From contig NZ_JAQTNN010000002.1 of NCBI RefSeq assembly GCF_028713855.1, positions 124,001-188,000 of the forward strand: a stretch of 64,000 nt of DNA, given 5' to 3'. A program made the translations under genes and the position numbers. This DNA is from Sulfuricurvum sp. (lineage in GTDB: Bacteria; Campylobacterota; Campylobacteria; Campylobacterales; Sulfurimonadaceae). Of the stretch, positions 8,829 to 17,244 are shown one piece after another (within the stretch, counting starts at the first letter, position 1; each line of letters begins with the position of its first letter). The notes below the pieces were generated by a model that was not told the origin of the DNA, did no database searches, and saw only the letters and a program-made list of their open reading frames with translations.

Positions 8829-11006
8829 ATGAAATACAATGTAGAACTGGATTTACGTAACAAACAAGAGGCATACGCATTCTCACAAGTAGCAGCGCAA
8901 GCAAACGGGGCTGCATGGCTTAAATGCGGCAATACGGTTATTTTGGCAACGGTTGTTATTGATGAAACTGATTTTGTAGACGAAGACTTTTTGCCGCTTA
9001 CCGTACAATACATCGAAAAAAGCTATGCTGCCGGAAAATTTCCGGGCGGGTTTATCAAACGTGAAACGAAACCGAGTGATTTTGAAACCCTTACATCACG
9101 TATTGTGGATCGCTCTCTTCGACCGCTCTTTCCAAAAGGATTTGCGAACCCGATTCAAATTACCGTAATGGTACTCAGTGCTGATGCCGAAGCCGATTTA
9201 CAGGTATTGGCACTGAATGCCGCATCAGCCGCATTGTATATTTCCGATGTTGATATCTTTAACTCGGTAAGTGCTGTTCGTGTGGGTAAAATCGACGGAG
9301 AGATCATTTTTAATCCGACACGCAGCCAGCTAGAAAACAGTACACTTGATTTGTATTTGGCCGGAAGCAAAGACGATATGCTGATGATCGAAATGCAGAC
9401 TCTCGGAACGGATGAGGTAGAAATTATCGATCTTGGTATGATTGAGCCGATGGTTGATCCGGTTATGAGTTCTACGGCTATCCCGGTTCGTACGAGCAAT
9501 GCGTTGGCTGAAGATGAATTGATTGATGTTTTGTCTCAGGCACAAGAAGCTCTTTTTGAAGCTAATACTGCTTATGAGAAGGCATTTAAACCGTTTGCAA
9601 GCGAACCGTTTGAACTTCAGTATGTCATCAGTGAGACCAATACAGAGATGATTGATTATGTACGTACAAATCACACGGATGATTTAAAACGAGGCATCAA
9701 TCAAATGGCCAAAACCGAGCGTAGCACGGCACTTCGTACGATCCGTAAAACGATTTTAAAAGAAAAGCCGGAGTGGAACGAACATGAACTCAAAAAAGCG
9801 ATTGAAGCGGTAAAACGTTCCATGGTGCGAGCACAAATTTTGGATGAAAAAGTACGTGCAGACGGACGTGGACTAAAAGAAGTACGTCCGATTCGTATCG
9901 AAACGAACGTATTGCCAAGTGCACATGCTTCTGCTCTCTTTACCCGTGGACAAACGCAGGCTTTGGTCATTTTGACTCTGGGCGGTGCTAAAGATGCCCA
10001 AATGTTTGAAAACCTTACCGACAGCGGAACGCAAAACGAAGCATTTATGGTTCATTATAACTTTCCGGGATTCAGTGTCGGTGAACCTTCCCCGATCGGA
10101 GCACCGCGTCGCCGCGAACTGGGGCACGGAAACTTGGCTAAACGGGCGTTAGAGGGCTCATGTGTTCGTAATGGACAAACGATTCGTCTGGTTTCTGAAA
10201 TTTTGGAATCGAACGGTTCATCATCAATGGCTACCGTATGTGGTGGTTACATGGCTCTACGTGCCGGAGATATAGAGATGGCTAATCCGATTGCCGGTGT
10301 GGCGATGGGGATGGTTTCCGAAGGGGATCGTCACGCAATTTTGACTGATATTATGGGGTTGGAAGATCATGACGGCGATTTGGATTTCAAAGTAGCAGGT
10401 TCGAAAGAGGGTATCACTGCAATGCAGATGGATATCAAACTCGGCGGTATCCGCCTCGACGTCCTTAAAGAAGCTCTTTATCAGGCGAAAGAAGCACGCG
10501 CACACATCATTGATATCATGCTCAGCAGTGAAGACAAAATCGAACTTAACGAAGGGACATTGCCAAGCAGCGATCTTTTCCACATCGATCCGAGTTTCAT
10601 CGGTGATATCATCGGACAAGCGGGTAAAACGATCCGAGAAATCATTGAGCGTTTTGATGTAACGATCGATATCGATAAGAAAAAAGGCTCCGTAAAACTG
10701 ACTGGTAAAAACCGTGAAGGACTTAAAGGGGCACGTGATCATATCGAAGGGATCGTGAGTGGTTCTACTGCAGTCGAAAAAGTGGAATACAAAGTAGGCG
10801 ATATCGTAAAAGGAAAAGTGAAAAAAATCGTTGATTTCGGAGCCTTTATCGAACTCCCAGGCGGAGTGGACGGATTGATTCATATTTCAAAACTATCGGA
10901 CGGTCATATCAGCCGCGTGAGCGATGTAGTGAGCGAAGGGGATGAATTGATGGTTGAGATCGTTGAATTCAAAGGAAATAAGATCGGATTAGGGCGAGCT
11001 AAGTAA
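8829..11006 (+). CDS. pnp: Polyribonucleotide nucleotidyltransferase (PNPase)
   Basis: Phosphorolytic 3'-5' exoribonuclease of the RNA degradosome type. Domains in order: RNase PH 1 (about 1-220), an all-helical linker (about 230-320), RNase PH 2 (about 330-560, with ADGRGLKEVRPI and GAPRRRELGHGNLA), a KH domain with IGQAGKTIREI (about 590-645), and an S1 domain with KKIVDFGAFIELPGGVDGL (about 655-725). The length of 725 is normal. AGAAATA precedes the start. A hairpin overlaps the stop codon. Confidence 0.98.
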   Translation: MKYNVELDLRNKQEAYAFSQVAAQANGAAWLKCGNTVILATVVIDETDFVDEDFLPLTVQYIEKSYAAGKFPGGFIKRETKPSDFETLTSRIVDRSLRPLFPKGFANPIQITVMVLSADAEADLQVLALNAASAALYISDVDIFNSVSAVRVGKIDGEIIFNPTRSQLENSTLDLYLAGSKDDMLMIEMQTLGTDEVEIIDLGMIEPMVDPVMSSTAIPVRTSNALAEDELIDVLSQAQEALFEANTAYEKAFKPFASEPFELQYVISETNTEMIDYVRTNHTDDLKRGINQMAKTERSTALRTIRKTILKEKPEWNEHELKKAIEAVKRSMVRAQILDEKVRADGRGLKEVRPIRIETNVLPSAHASALFTRGQTQALVILTLGGAKDAQMFENLTDSGTQNEAFMVHYNFPGFSVGEPSPIGAPRRRELGHGNLAKRALEGSCVRNGQTIRLVSEILESNGSSSMATVCGGYMALRAGDIEMANPIAGVAMGMVSEGDRHAILTDIMGLEDHDGDLDFKVAGSKEGITAMQMDIKLGGIRLDVLKEALYQAKEARAHIIDIMLSSEDKIELNEGTLPSSDLFHIDPSFIGDIIGQAGKTIREIIERFDVTIDIDKKKGSVKLTGKNREGLKGARDHIEGIVSGSTAVEKVEYKVGDIVKGKVKKIVDFGAFIELPGGVDGLIHISKLSDGHISRVSDVVSEGDELMVEIVEFKGNKIGLGRAK

Positions 11007-11017
11007 TTTTTTAGCTC
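10996..11017 (+). terminator. Hairpin at the end of pnp
   Basis: GAGCTAA (10996-11002) pairs with TTAGCTC (11011-11017) around an 8-base loop that contains the pnp stop codon region and five T. No T-run follows the stem, so termination strength is uncertain. Confidence 0.4.
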
Positions 11018-11078
11018 ATCCTCACTATACTTCCACCCACAAAGTGATAAGTAGGGACACTATCCGAACAGACTTTGA

Positions 11079-11084
11079 TATTAT
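11079..11084 (+). promoter_or_regulatory. -10 box for atpE
   Basis: TATTAT preceded by TTGA lies 21 bases before the atpE ATG; GGAG at 11089-11092 is the ribosome site. This gives atpE its own promoter and a leader of about 10 bases. Confidence 0.45.
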
Positions 11085-11099
11085 TCTCGGAGATTACTC

Positions 11100-11477
11100 A
11101 TGAAAAAAGTATTTTTTCTTTTACTCGCTCTTGTAGCTTCTGTATTCGGTGCTGACGAAGCGGCAGCGGTTGTTGAAACTGCTGTTGACGCTGCACCTGC
11201 TGTAGCTGCTGCTACTGCAGACGTTGCTAACCAAACATTGAAAGCGTATTCTATGATCGCTGCCGGTGTTGGTCTTGGTTTGGCTGCTCTTGGTGGAGCT
11301 ATCGGTATGGGTAGCACTGCTGCTGCAACTATCGCTGGTACTGCACGTAACCCAGGTCTTGGCGGAAAATTGATGACAACTATGTTCATCGCTCTTGCTA
11401 TGATCGAAGCACAAGTTATTTATACACTTGTTATCGCTCTTATCGCTCTTTACGCTAACCCATATTTGGCTGCGTAA
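11100..11477 (+). CDS. atpE: F1Fo ATP synthase subunit c, with N-terminal signal extension
   Basis: Forms the proton-driven c-ring of ATP synthase. The mature part (about residues 45-125) has the two helices of subunit c: the first is glycine/alanine rich (GVGLGLAALGGAIGMG), the polar loop is ARNPG, and the second has the ion-carrying Glu in ALAMIEAQVIYTLV. Residues 1-18 look like a cleavable signal peptide ending in VFGA, followed by an alanine-rich, acidic linker. Such long c subunits with a leader are known in Campylobacterota. It stands alone here, apart from the other atp genes, with its own promoter and terminator. Confidence 0.95.
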   Translation: MKKVFFLLLALVASVFGADEAAAVVETAVDAAPAVAAATADVANQTLKAYSMIAAGVGLGLAALGGAIGMGSTAAATIAGTARNPGLGGKLMTTMFIALAMIEAQVIYTLVIALIALYANPYLAA

Positions 11478-11491
11478 GTTTCGACCTCTTC

Positions 11492-11520
11492 CGGTCAGCT
11501 TCGGCTGATCGCTTTTTATT
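11492..11520 (+). terminator. Rho-independent terminator after atpE
   Basis: An 8-base-pair stem (11492-11499 with 11504-11511, one G-T pair) is closed by a UUCG tetraloop and followed by TTTTTATT. This is a textbook intrinsic terminator. Confidence 0.9.
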
Positions 11521-11526
11521 CTTTAC

Positions 11527-11611
11527 GCGGACGTGGTGGAACGGTAGACACACTACCTTGAGGTGGTAGCGCATTACGTGTGTGGGGGTTCAAATCCCCC
11601 CGTCCGCACCA
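11527..11611 (+). tRNA. tRNA-Leu (anticodon GAG)
   Basis: An 85-base class II tRNA: acceptor stem GCGGACG pairs with CGTCCGC, the anticodon stem CTACC/GGTAG encloses loop TTGAGGT with anticodon GAG, a long variable arm follows, then the T arm GGGGG-TTCAAAT-CCCCC. The CCA end is encoded (11608-11611 ACCA with discriminator A). It reads CUC and CUU leucine codons. Confidence 0.97.
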
Positions 11612-11701
11612 TCTATACTCTTTTCTTCTTTCAAACTTAAATCATTAAAATCTCACTTCAATCCAAGTACTCTTCTCGTATTAATCATTATTTTATTGGT
11701 G

Positions 11702-11707
11702 TATAAT
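11702..11707 (+). promoter_or_regulatory. -10 box for the CBS/GGDEF/EAL gene
   Basis: TATAAT preceded by GTG lies 30 bases before the ATG. A ribosome site, TTAGGAAAAG, falls between them. Confidence 0.55.
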
Positions 11708-11736
11708 CATCCTAATTTAGTTTAGGAAAAGACACA

Positions 11737-14565
11737 ATGTTACTCACTGATCTAGTCGCGTATAAAAATGATTCTATTCCTTCTGATGCGACATTGTATG
11801 ATGCCATTAACCAAATGGGCAAAGAGGGAATCAGCCATGTCATATTGGTTGAAAATAATACAGCTGTCGGGATATTGACGCTCAAAAATATTATTGAACT
11901 TTATCGCAATGGCATTGATGGAAAAAGAAAAGCAATAGAATATTCCAGTTATCCTGTAATATCGATACATTCGGATCGTCCTGTTGAAATGGCGATAGAA
12001 TTGATGATTGATTATGAAATACGAAGACTTGTATTAATCGACGAACAAAAAAAATATATTTCCACCCTTATTCAAAGCGATATCCTTTCGTATTATGAAA
12101 CCAAAGTTCATACGGCTCATGAAGTGTTCCAATGTTTGAACCGTCGCAATCGTGCGGTCATTATTCAGAAGGATGCCAGCGTCTATGATGCAATTACTCT
12201 TCTTCAACACGAAAGTCGGGATGTTCTTATTGTTACGGATCAAACCGGCCCCATCGGGATAGTAACGGAACAGGATATATTGGAATTAGCGTATAAGAAT
12301 ATTTCAAGCAGTGAAAGTATCTTACGTTATATGCATGCTCCAATCATTTCCGTTGAAATGAATGAAAAAATTCATTATGCAATCGATATTATGAAAGAGA
12401 GAGGGATCCATCATTTAATGGTGCAAAGTAGAGAAAATGAATTGTATCTCTTAACTGAAAAAGATCTGGTCCTCAATTATAACACCGCATTAGAAGTGAA
12501 ACTCGAATCAAAGCTTCGGGATACCAAAGCTACGTATAATTTATTAGGATTGGCATTTTGTGAAATCATTGATCTGGGAGAACAACAGATTATCAAATGG
12601 CTGAATGCCGAAGCGATGATGACGTTTCAGGTGAAAATTGATGATCCTGTTTCTAAAATGTTTCCGGACGAGATTTGGAAACACTTTTTACATATATTAC
12701 GGACACAGGGTGGTGTGGATAAAGAAAAGGTTGAGATTCAGGGTCGTATGTATGAAGTGACATTGATCGAAGCAGAGGTGAATAATCAACCTATTATGAA
12801 GCTTTTTTTAAATGATATCAGCGAATTGATCCGTTTGAGTGAAGAATTGCGTAAGACGTTGGAATATACGATTGAGCTGGAACAGGAAAAAAGCAGTCTT
12901 TATCTGGATGTCGCATCAGTTATGTTTTTAGCACTGAATCAAGAGGGAAAAGTTGATTTGATTAATCCTAAAGGATGTCAAATCTTAGGAATTAGCCAAG
13001 ATGAGGCAATAGGAAAGGATTGGTTTGAAACCTTCACTTACAGTGAAGATAGGGAGATGGCTAAAGTTTTATTTGAGGATATTATTTCTGGAAGGCGTGA
13101 AATAGTCGAATATTACGAAAATAAGGTGCATACTAAAGACGGAGACATCCGGGTGATTGCATGGCACAATGCGGTGTTAAAAGATCGTAACGGTGTAATT
13201 ACAGGGATGTTTTCCTCAGGAGAGGATATCACCAAAATCCGAGAATCGGAGCGTGAAATTGAACGAATAACGCATTACGACGTTTTGACCAATCTGCCGA
13301 ACCGATTACTTTTGGGGGCACGTTTAGAGCACTCCATGCATCGGGCAAAACGTGAGAAAACAAAGCTAGCCGTGTTGTATGTGGATATTGATAACTTTAA
13401 AGATATTAATGAATCGTATGGCTACAATATAGGGGATTTTGTTATCAAACGAATAGCTTTGGAGATGAGAACATTGATCCGTCATGAAGATACTATTGCA
13501 CGTATAGGGGGCGATGAGTTTGTTATTATACTTGAAGAGATTCAGGAAATTAATGAGTGTGAGCGAACACTGAAGCAGGTTATGAATCTTTTTAAAGATC
13601 CGATAGATACATCATCCGGCAATTTAAAATTGACGGCGAGTATCGGGATTACCATATTTCCTGACGATGCAGAGGATGGAGAAACACTCTTAAAGAATGC
13701 TGATATTGCCTTGCGTCGTGCTAAAGAGAGTGGACAAAACAGTTATTATTTTTATACTCAGGAGATGAGCGTTCAATTGTTTGAGAGAGTGCTTTTAGAA
13801 CGAGAACTTCATCGTGCGGTTGAAGAAAAGGAATTTATCGTTTACTATCAGCCGCAAATTGACCTTAAAAGCGGTAAGGTGATCGGTGCAGAGGCATTGG
13901 TGCGATGGCAACACCCGTCGATTGGGATCGTACGGCCAGATATGTTTATAGCCCTGGCGGAGTCCAATCGTCTAATCATCCCCATCGGTGAGCAAGTCTT
14001 AGCTCAAGCATGTGAGAATGTCAAGCACCTGATCGAAAAGGGACTGTTCAGGGGAAGGATATCGGTTAACGTATCGGGTAAACAGTTTGAGCGTCCCGAT
14101 GTTGTTGAAACGCTTCATCGCATCATCATGGACAGCGGGCTAAGTCCGGAGTTTGTTGAATTAGAGATTACAGAGAGTGTCTTAATGAGTGATCCGAAAG
14201 TATTCGGTGAAAAACTTATAGCCCTTAAGGCACTTGGAATTGAAGTAGCGATTGATGATTTTGGTACGGGGTATTCGAGTTTGAGCTATCTGAAAACTTT
14301 TCCGATCGATAAATTGAAAATAGACCAATCGTTTGTTCGGGGAATCCCGAATGATGAACAAGACAGTGCGATCGTGAATGCGATTATCGCAATGGCCAAT
14401 GCATTAGGGCTTAAAACGATTGCTGAGGGGATTGAAGAGGAAGTTCAGGCTGATGCATTAAAAAAATACGGATGCCAACAAGGACAGGGATATCTGTACG
14501 CAAGACCACTCAGTGAAGAAAAATTTGTCGAATTTTTAAAGTATAATGAGATATCCAAATCATAA
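11737..14565 (+). CDS. Four-CBS, PAS, GGDEF and EAL c-di-GMP enzyme
   Basis: Cytoplasmic protein of 942 residues with no membrane span. Two CBS pairs (about 1-125 and 130-250) probably bind an adenine nucleotide. A PAS-like region (about 260-360) and a clear PAS domain (about 385-510) follow. The GGDEF domain has an intact active site at 591-595 and an RxxD inhibitory site (RHED) five residues before it. The EAL domain keeps EAL at 719-721, the LEITES motif, DDFGTGYSS and the general base Glu897 in EGIE. Both synthesis and breakdown of c-di-GMP are therefore possible, presumably tuned by energy state and PAS ligand. It has its own promoter. Confidence 0.92.
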   Translation: MLLTDLVAYKNDSIPSDATLYDAINQMGKEGISHVILVENNTAVGILTLKNIIELYRNGIDGKRKAIEYSSYPVISIHSDRPVEMAIELMIDYEIRRLVLIDEQKKYISTLIQSDILSYYETKVHTAHEVFQCLNRRNRAVIIQKDASVYDAITLLQHESRDVLIVTDQTGPIGIVTEQDILELAYKNISSSESILRYMHAPIISVEMNEKIHYAIDIMKERGIHHLMVQSRENELYLLTEKDLVLNYNTALEVKLESKLRDTKATYNLLGLAFCEIIDLGEQQIIKWLNAEAMMTFQVKIDDPVSKMFPDEIWKHFLHILRTQGGVDKEKVEIQGRMYEVTLIEAEVNNQPIMKLFLNDISELIRLSEELRKTLEYTIELEQEKSSLYLDVASVMFLALNQEGKVDLINPKGCQILGISQDEAIGKDWFETFTYSEDREMAKVLFEDIISGRREIVEYYENKVHTKDGDIRVIAWHNAVLKDRNGVITGMFSSGEDITKIRESEREIERITHYDVLTNLPNRLLLGARLEHSMHRAKREKTKLAVLYVDIDNFKDINESYGYNIGDFVIKRIALEMRTLIRHEDTIARIGGDEFVIILEEIQEINECERTLKQVMNLFKDPIDTSSGNLKLTASIGITIFPDDAEDGETLLKNADIALRRAKESGQNSYYFYTQEMSVQLFERVLLERELHRAVEEKEFIVYYQPQIDLKSGKVIGAEALVRWQHPSIGIVRPDMFIALAESNRLIIPIGEQVLAQACENVKHLIEKGLFRGRISVNVSGKQFERPDVVETLHRIIMDSGLSPEFVELEITESVLMSDPKVFGEKLIALKALGIEVAIDDFGTGYSSLSYLKTFPIDKLKIDQSFVRGIPNDEQDSAIVNAIIAMANALGLKTIAEGIEEEVQADALKKYGCQQGQGYLYARPLSEEKFVEFLKYNEISKS

Positions 14566-14574
14566 GGATTGAAA

Positions 14575-14925
14575 ATGGCTTATATTGCACAATTAAAACA
14601 TTTGATTCAAAACGAGTTGATCCCCGATGTCGAGGATCATATTGACGATATTTTCGAATCTATAGCATCGCAAAAAGATGCAACTCCCCAAGAACGGGCC
14701 CAATTGGAAGACATGCAGGCTCTTCGTGATGAGTATAAAGAGCTTCTTGCAGAGATCCAAAGCGGTGATATTGACGAAGAAGAGGCTGAACAGCTCTATA
14801 CGGAACTCACTTCCATGCGCGAAGGCGAGGACGAAGAAGAGGATGATCTCTACGATGATGAAGAGGATGAAGACGAAGACGATTATGATGAGTTTGATAT
14901 TGATGCAGAAGACGATCAGTATTAA
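14575..14925 (+). CDS. Small highly acidic protein of unknown function
   Basis: A 116-residue protein. The first two thirds is helical with acid/base patterns, including a predicted coiled segment around QERAQLEDMQALRDEYKEL. The last 35 residues are almost only Asp, Glu and Tyr, a disordered acidic tail. I do not recognise a family. ATG at 14575 is chosen because AGGA lies 6 bases upstream; a TTG six bases earlier has no spacing for a ribosome site. The stop overlaps the start of the next gene by one base, so it is translated together with the ExoX-like nuclease. The tail could mimic nucleic acid, but that is only a guess. Confidence 0.7.
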   Translation: MAYIAQLKHLIQNELIPDVEDHIDDIFESIASQKDATPQERAQLEDMQALRDEYKELLAEIQSGDIDEEEAEQLYTELTSMREGEDEEEDDLYDDEEDEDEDDYDEFDIDAEDDQY

Positions 14926-15665
14926 TGGCAAAATACGTTTTACTCGACACTGAGACGACAGGTGCCGGGGATAGTGATCGGATCATTCAGCTTGGTTTTA
15001 TGGTATTAGATGGAAAAAACGTCGAAGTATACAATGACTTGTGCTTAGCTCCGCTTCCTATCGGATACGGAGCGATGGAGGTACACGGTATAACCCCTGA
15101 TATGGTCGAGGGGAAACCGCCGTGTATCGAAACGTCTGCATTTCAAGCGTTATGTGCGCTCAATACTCCTGATAATGTTCTTATTATCCATAATGCCCCG
15201 TTTGATCTTGGGATGTTGGCAAAGGAAGAGTTTACATCACAGATGCGTCTGATCGATACGCTTCGATGCGCTCGACATTTGTTTGATGACGAAGAAGCGC
15301 ATCGATTGCAATATTTTCGCTATCGATTGGGATTGTATAAAATCGAGCAGGCCGAAGCCGATGCTTTGGGAATCGAAGTGAAAGCCCATGATGCAATCGG
15401 AGACGTTCTCGTATTAAAACTCTTTTTGAGTGAACTGCGTAAACGGTTGCAGGAGCGGTTCGAGGGGGTCAATCCGATCGATAAAATGGTTGAATTGACT
15501 CAAACACCGGTATTTTACACACGACCTTTGAAATTCGGAAAGTATAAAGGAAAAACCCTCACCGAGATCGCCGAAGTGGACAAAGGATATCTCACGTGGA
15601 TGCTCGGCAATATGGATACCCTCGATGAGGATATGCGTTACAGTATCGGGCGGGTTTTAGGTTAA
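14925..15665 (+). CDS. ExoX-like DEDDh 3'-5' exonuclease with DUF3820 domain
   Basis: The N-terminal 165 residues are a DnaQ-like exonuclease: motif I LLDTETTG (Asp8 and Glu10), motif II HNAPFDLGML, and motif III HDAIGDVLVL with the His-x4-Asp of the DEDDh class. The C-terminal 60 residues (KFGKYKGKTL, then GYLTWML) match the DUF3820 module often joined to such exonucleases. This pairing occurs in exodeoxyribonuclease X relatives acting on DNA ends in repair. Exact substrate cannot be told from sequence. Its end overlaps the convergent Sel1 gene by four bases. Confidence 0.85.
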   Translation: MAKYVLLDTETTGAGDSDRIIQLGFMVLDGKNVEVYNDLCLAPLPIGYGAMEVHGITPDMVEGKPPCIETSAFQALCALNTPDNVLIIHNAPFDLGMLAKEEFTSQMRLIDTLRCARHLFDDEEAHRLQYFRYRLGLYKIEQAEADALGIEVKAHDAIGDVLVLKLFLSELRKRLQERFEGVNPIDKMVELTQTPVFYTRPLKFGKYKGKTLTEIAEVDKGYLTWMLGNMDTLDEDMRYSIGRVLG

Positions 15666-15922
15666 AAGGTTGTTTTTGTGGATGTAGCGATTTCGCTGAG
15701 GCGATACGCTGCATCGACATGACCGTTTTTCATCGCTTTTTTCCACCATTCCATCGCTTGGGGAATGTCTTTTTCAACCCCTTCGCCGTAAAAATAGATC
15801 ATTCCCATGTGAAATTGGGCTTCGGCATTGCGTTTGTAGGCGGCTAACGGGTAAAGAATCTCATACGCTTTTGTATAATCTCCCGCATCGTAGGCACTTA
15901 CCCCTTCATAGAGTTCACTCAT
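15662..15922 (-). CDS. Small Sel1/TPR repeat protein
   Basis: An 86-residue protein with an N-terminal TPR-like helix pair (YDAGDYTKAYEIL) and one clear Sel1 repeat: AEAQFHMGMIYFYGEGV, then DIPQAMEWWKKAMKNGH. No signal peptide is visible, so it is likely cytoplasmic. Sel1 repeats serve as protein-binding scaffolds; the partner is unknown. It is convergent with the exonuclease gene and divergent from the repeat-protein operon. Confidence 0.75.
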   Translation of the reverse strand: MSELYEGVSAYDAGDYTKAYEILYPLAAYKRNAEAQFHMGMIYFYGEGVEKDIPQAMEWWKKAMKNGHVDAAYRLSEIATSTKTTF

Positions 15923-15987
15923 CGTTAAAATCCTTTTAAACTATTGACGACATTATACCTCCGCTGTGTTTTTTTAGCCTGATGGAT

Positions 15988-15993
15988 TATAAT
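15988..15993 (+). promoter_or_regulatory. -10 box, leaderless geometry
   Basis: TATAAT ends 7 bases before ATG at 16000, so transcription would begin at or next to the start codon. No ribosome site is present. The same spacing is seen at 33378-33383. Confidence 0.5.
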
Positions 15994-15999
15994 GCGCGT

Positions 16000-17244
16000 A
16001 TGAATTATGGTGATCTTAATGGAAAATCGGTACTACTGTTGGGTAAAACCCGTTCATTAAACGGTGAAGAGTTTGAAACGCTTTTAAAACTTCACGGTAT
16101 CGCCCTGTGCAAAGTGTATGAAGAGGGTATTGCACTCATTATCGAGGGTCGGATGATGAATCCGCTTGAATCGCAAGAAGCTGAGCGTTTGTATGCGATA
16201 GATGTCGCCCCGATTGTCTCACTTGATCCGATAGAAAAATGGCTGTGCAGCTCCATCGAGCCCAATCGTCTCTTGATGAGTCTCAAACTTTCACGCGACC
16301 AGGAACGCCTCGTCGATTTTATCCAAAACCCCTACATCACCGATGAACTCTTTTTCAAACTGCTCAAACTCTACGATTGGAAAGGGGAGGGATTCTTTGA
16401 TAATGACAGTAATCGCGATGTTACTGCCGCTATCATCGGACGCTTTTATGAAGATTTAGCGCGGAATCATAATGTCCAGTACGCTATGAGCGGTTTGGCA
16501 CATTTGATCGAGCGGTATGGAAACGGTGAGCTGATCGATGCAATTGCACAACTTGCTCCTCTGTCTCGTGAGATTAAAAATCCTCAGAACAGTTCTCTAA
16601 ATGGAGTTTTGGATGCAATTGCTCTGCATCCCGATACACCTGAGCCGATCTTGCGGACATTAATGGCGCAGCGTTCCGAACTTTTGGTTCATCGCGTTCC
16701 CCTTTCCCTCGAAGCAGAGCTTTTAAAAGAGGAAAATTTGCATCCTCTTTTGGCACAAAACGAGAGTCTATCAAACGAGGGGGCATTGCTTTTGGAAGCA
16801 AAGCAGGGGCATATTCTTGCTGCACATATAGGGTTGAATGAAGAGTGGTTCGATCGCTTCTTTGGAGCATACTCTGTCGAACTCGCGTCCAATCCAACCC
16901 TTAGCGAGACAATGCAGGAGAAGCTGATGAGTATGGAAAATAAAGAGGTCTATCGTGCATTGGCGTCTAACGCTGTTTTGAACTTACAATGGTGTCAATA
17001 TCTCTATGATTTAGGAGAGTATAATACGCAACTTGCAGCAAATCCTTCATTGACTGACGAAATACTCGAAAAACTGTACCGAAGCGATGAACCTGCTGTT
17101 TTGAGCGCACTCGCGGCAAATCCTGCTACTTCGATCGATATACTCTATCAGCTTTCACTCGATCGTCGCTATGAACGGAGTGTCAAAACCAATCCGACGT
17201 TCGGAAATCATATTCAAACCCACAACATAGGATGGCAATCGTGA
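16000..17244 (+). CDS. Helical-repeat protein of a MoxR/VWA operon
   Basis: A 414-residue protein of unknown function. The first 90 residues (GKSVLLLGKTRSLNGEEF...) resemble a small alpha/beta domain of BRCT type. The rest is made of degenerate helical repeats; from about residue 200 the units carry the phrase LAANPSLTDEIL or LAANPATSIDIL, like the leucine-rich-repeat-variant or HEAT-like folds. An in-frame ATG at 15982 exists but lies upstream of the -10 box, so 16000 is preferred. It overlaps the MoxR gene by 13 bases, which points to a common complex. Homology naming is tentative. Confidence 0.65.
   Translation: MNYGDLNGKSVLLLGKTRSLNGEEFETLLKLHGIALCKVYEEGIALIIEGRMMNPLESQEAERLYAIDVAPIVSLDPIEKWLCSSIEPNRLLMSLKLSRDQERLVDFIQNPYITDELFFKLLKLYDWKGEGFFDNDSNRDVTAAIIGRFYEDLARNHNVQYAMSGLAHLIERYGNGELIDAIAQLAPLSREIKNPQNSSLNGVLDAIALHPDTPEPILRTLMAQRSELLVHRVPLSLEAELLKEENLHPLLAQNESLSNEGALLLEAKQGHILAAHIGLNEEWFDRFFGAYSVELASNPTLSETMQEKLMSMENKEVYRALASNAVLNLQWCQYLYDLGEYNTQLAANPSLTDEILEKLYRSDEPAVLSALAANPATSIDILYQLSLDRRYERSVKTNPTFGNHIQTHNIGWQS

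Noticed and set aside
10257-10883. A 208-residue minus-strand frame opposite pnp.
   Set aside because: It is antisense to a strongly conserved gene, lacks a ribosome site, and resembles no family.
14593-14931. A hydrophobic minus-strand frame that looks like a membrane protein.
   Set aside because: It is the complement of the Asp/Glu-rich gene, whose GAT/GAA codons read as ATC/TTC.
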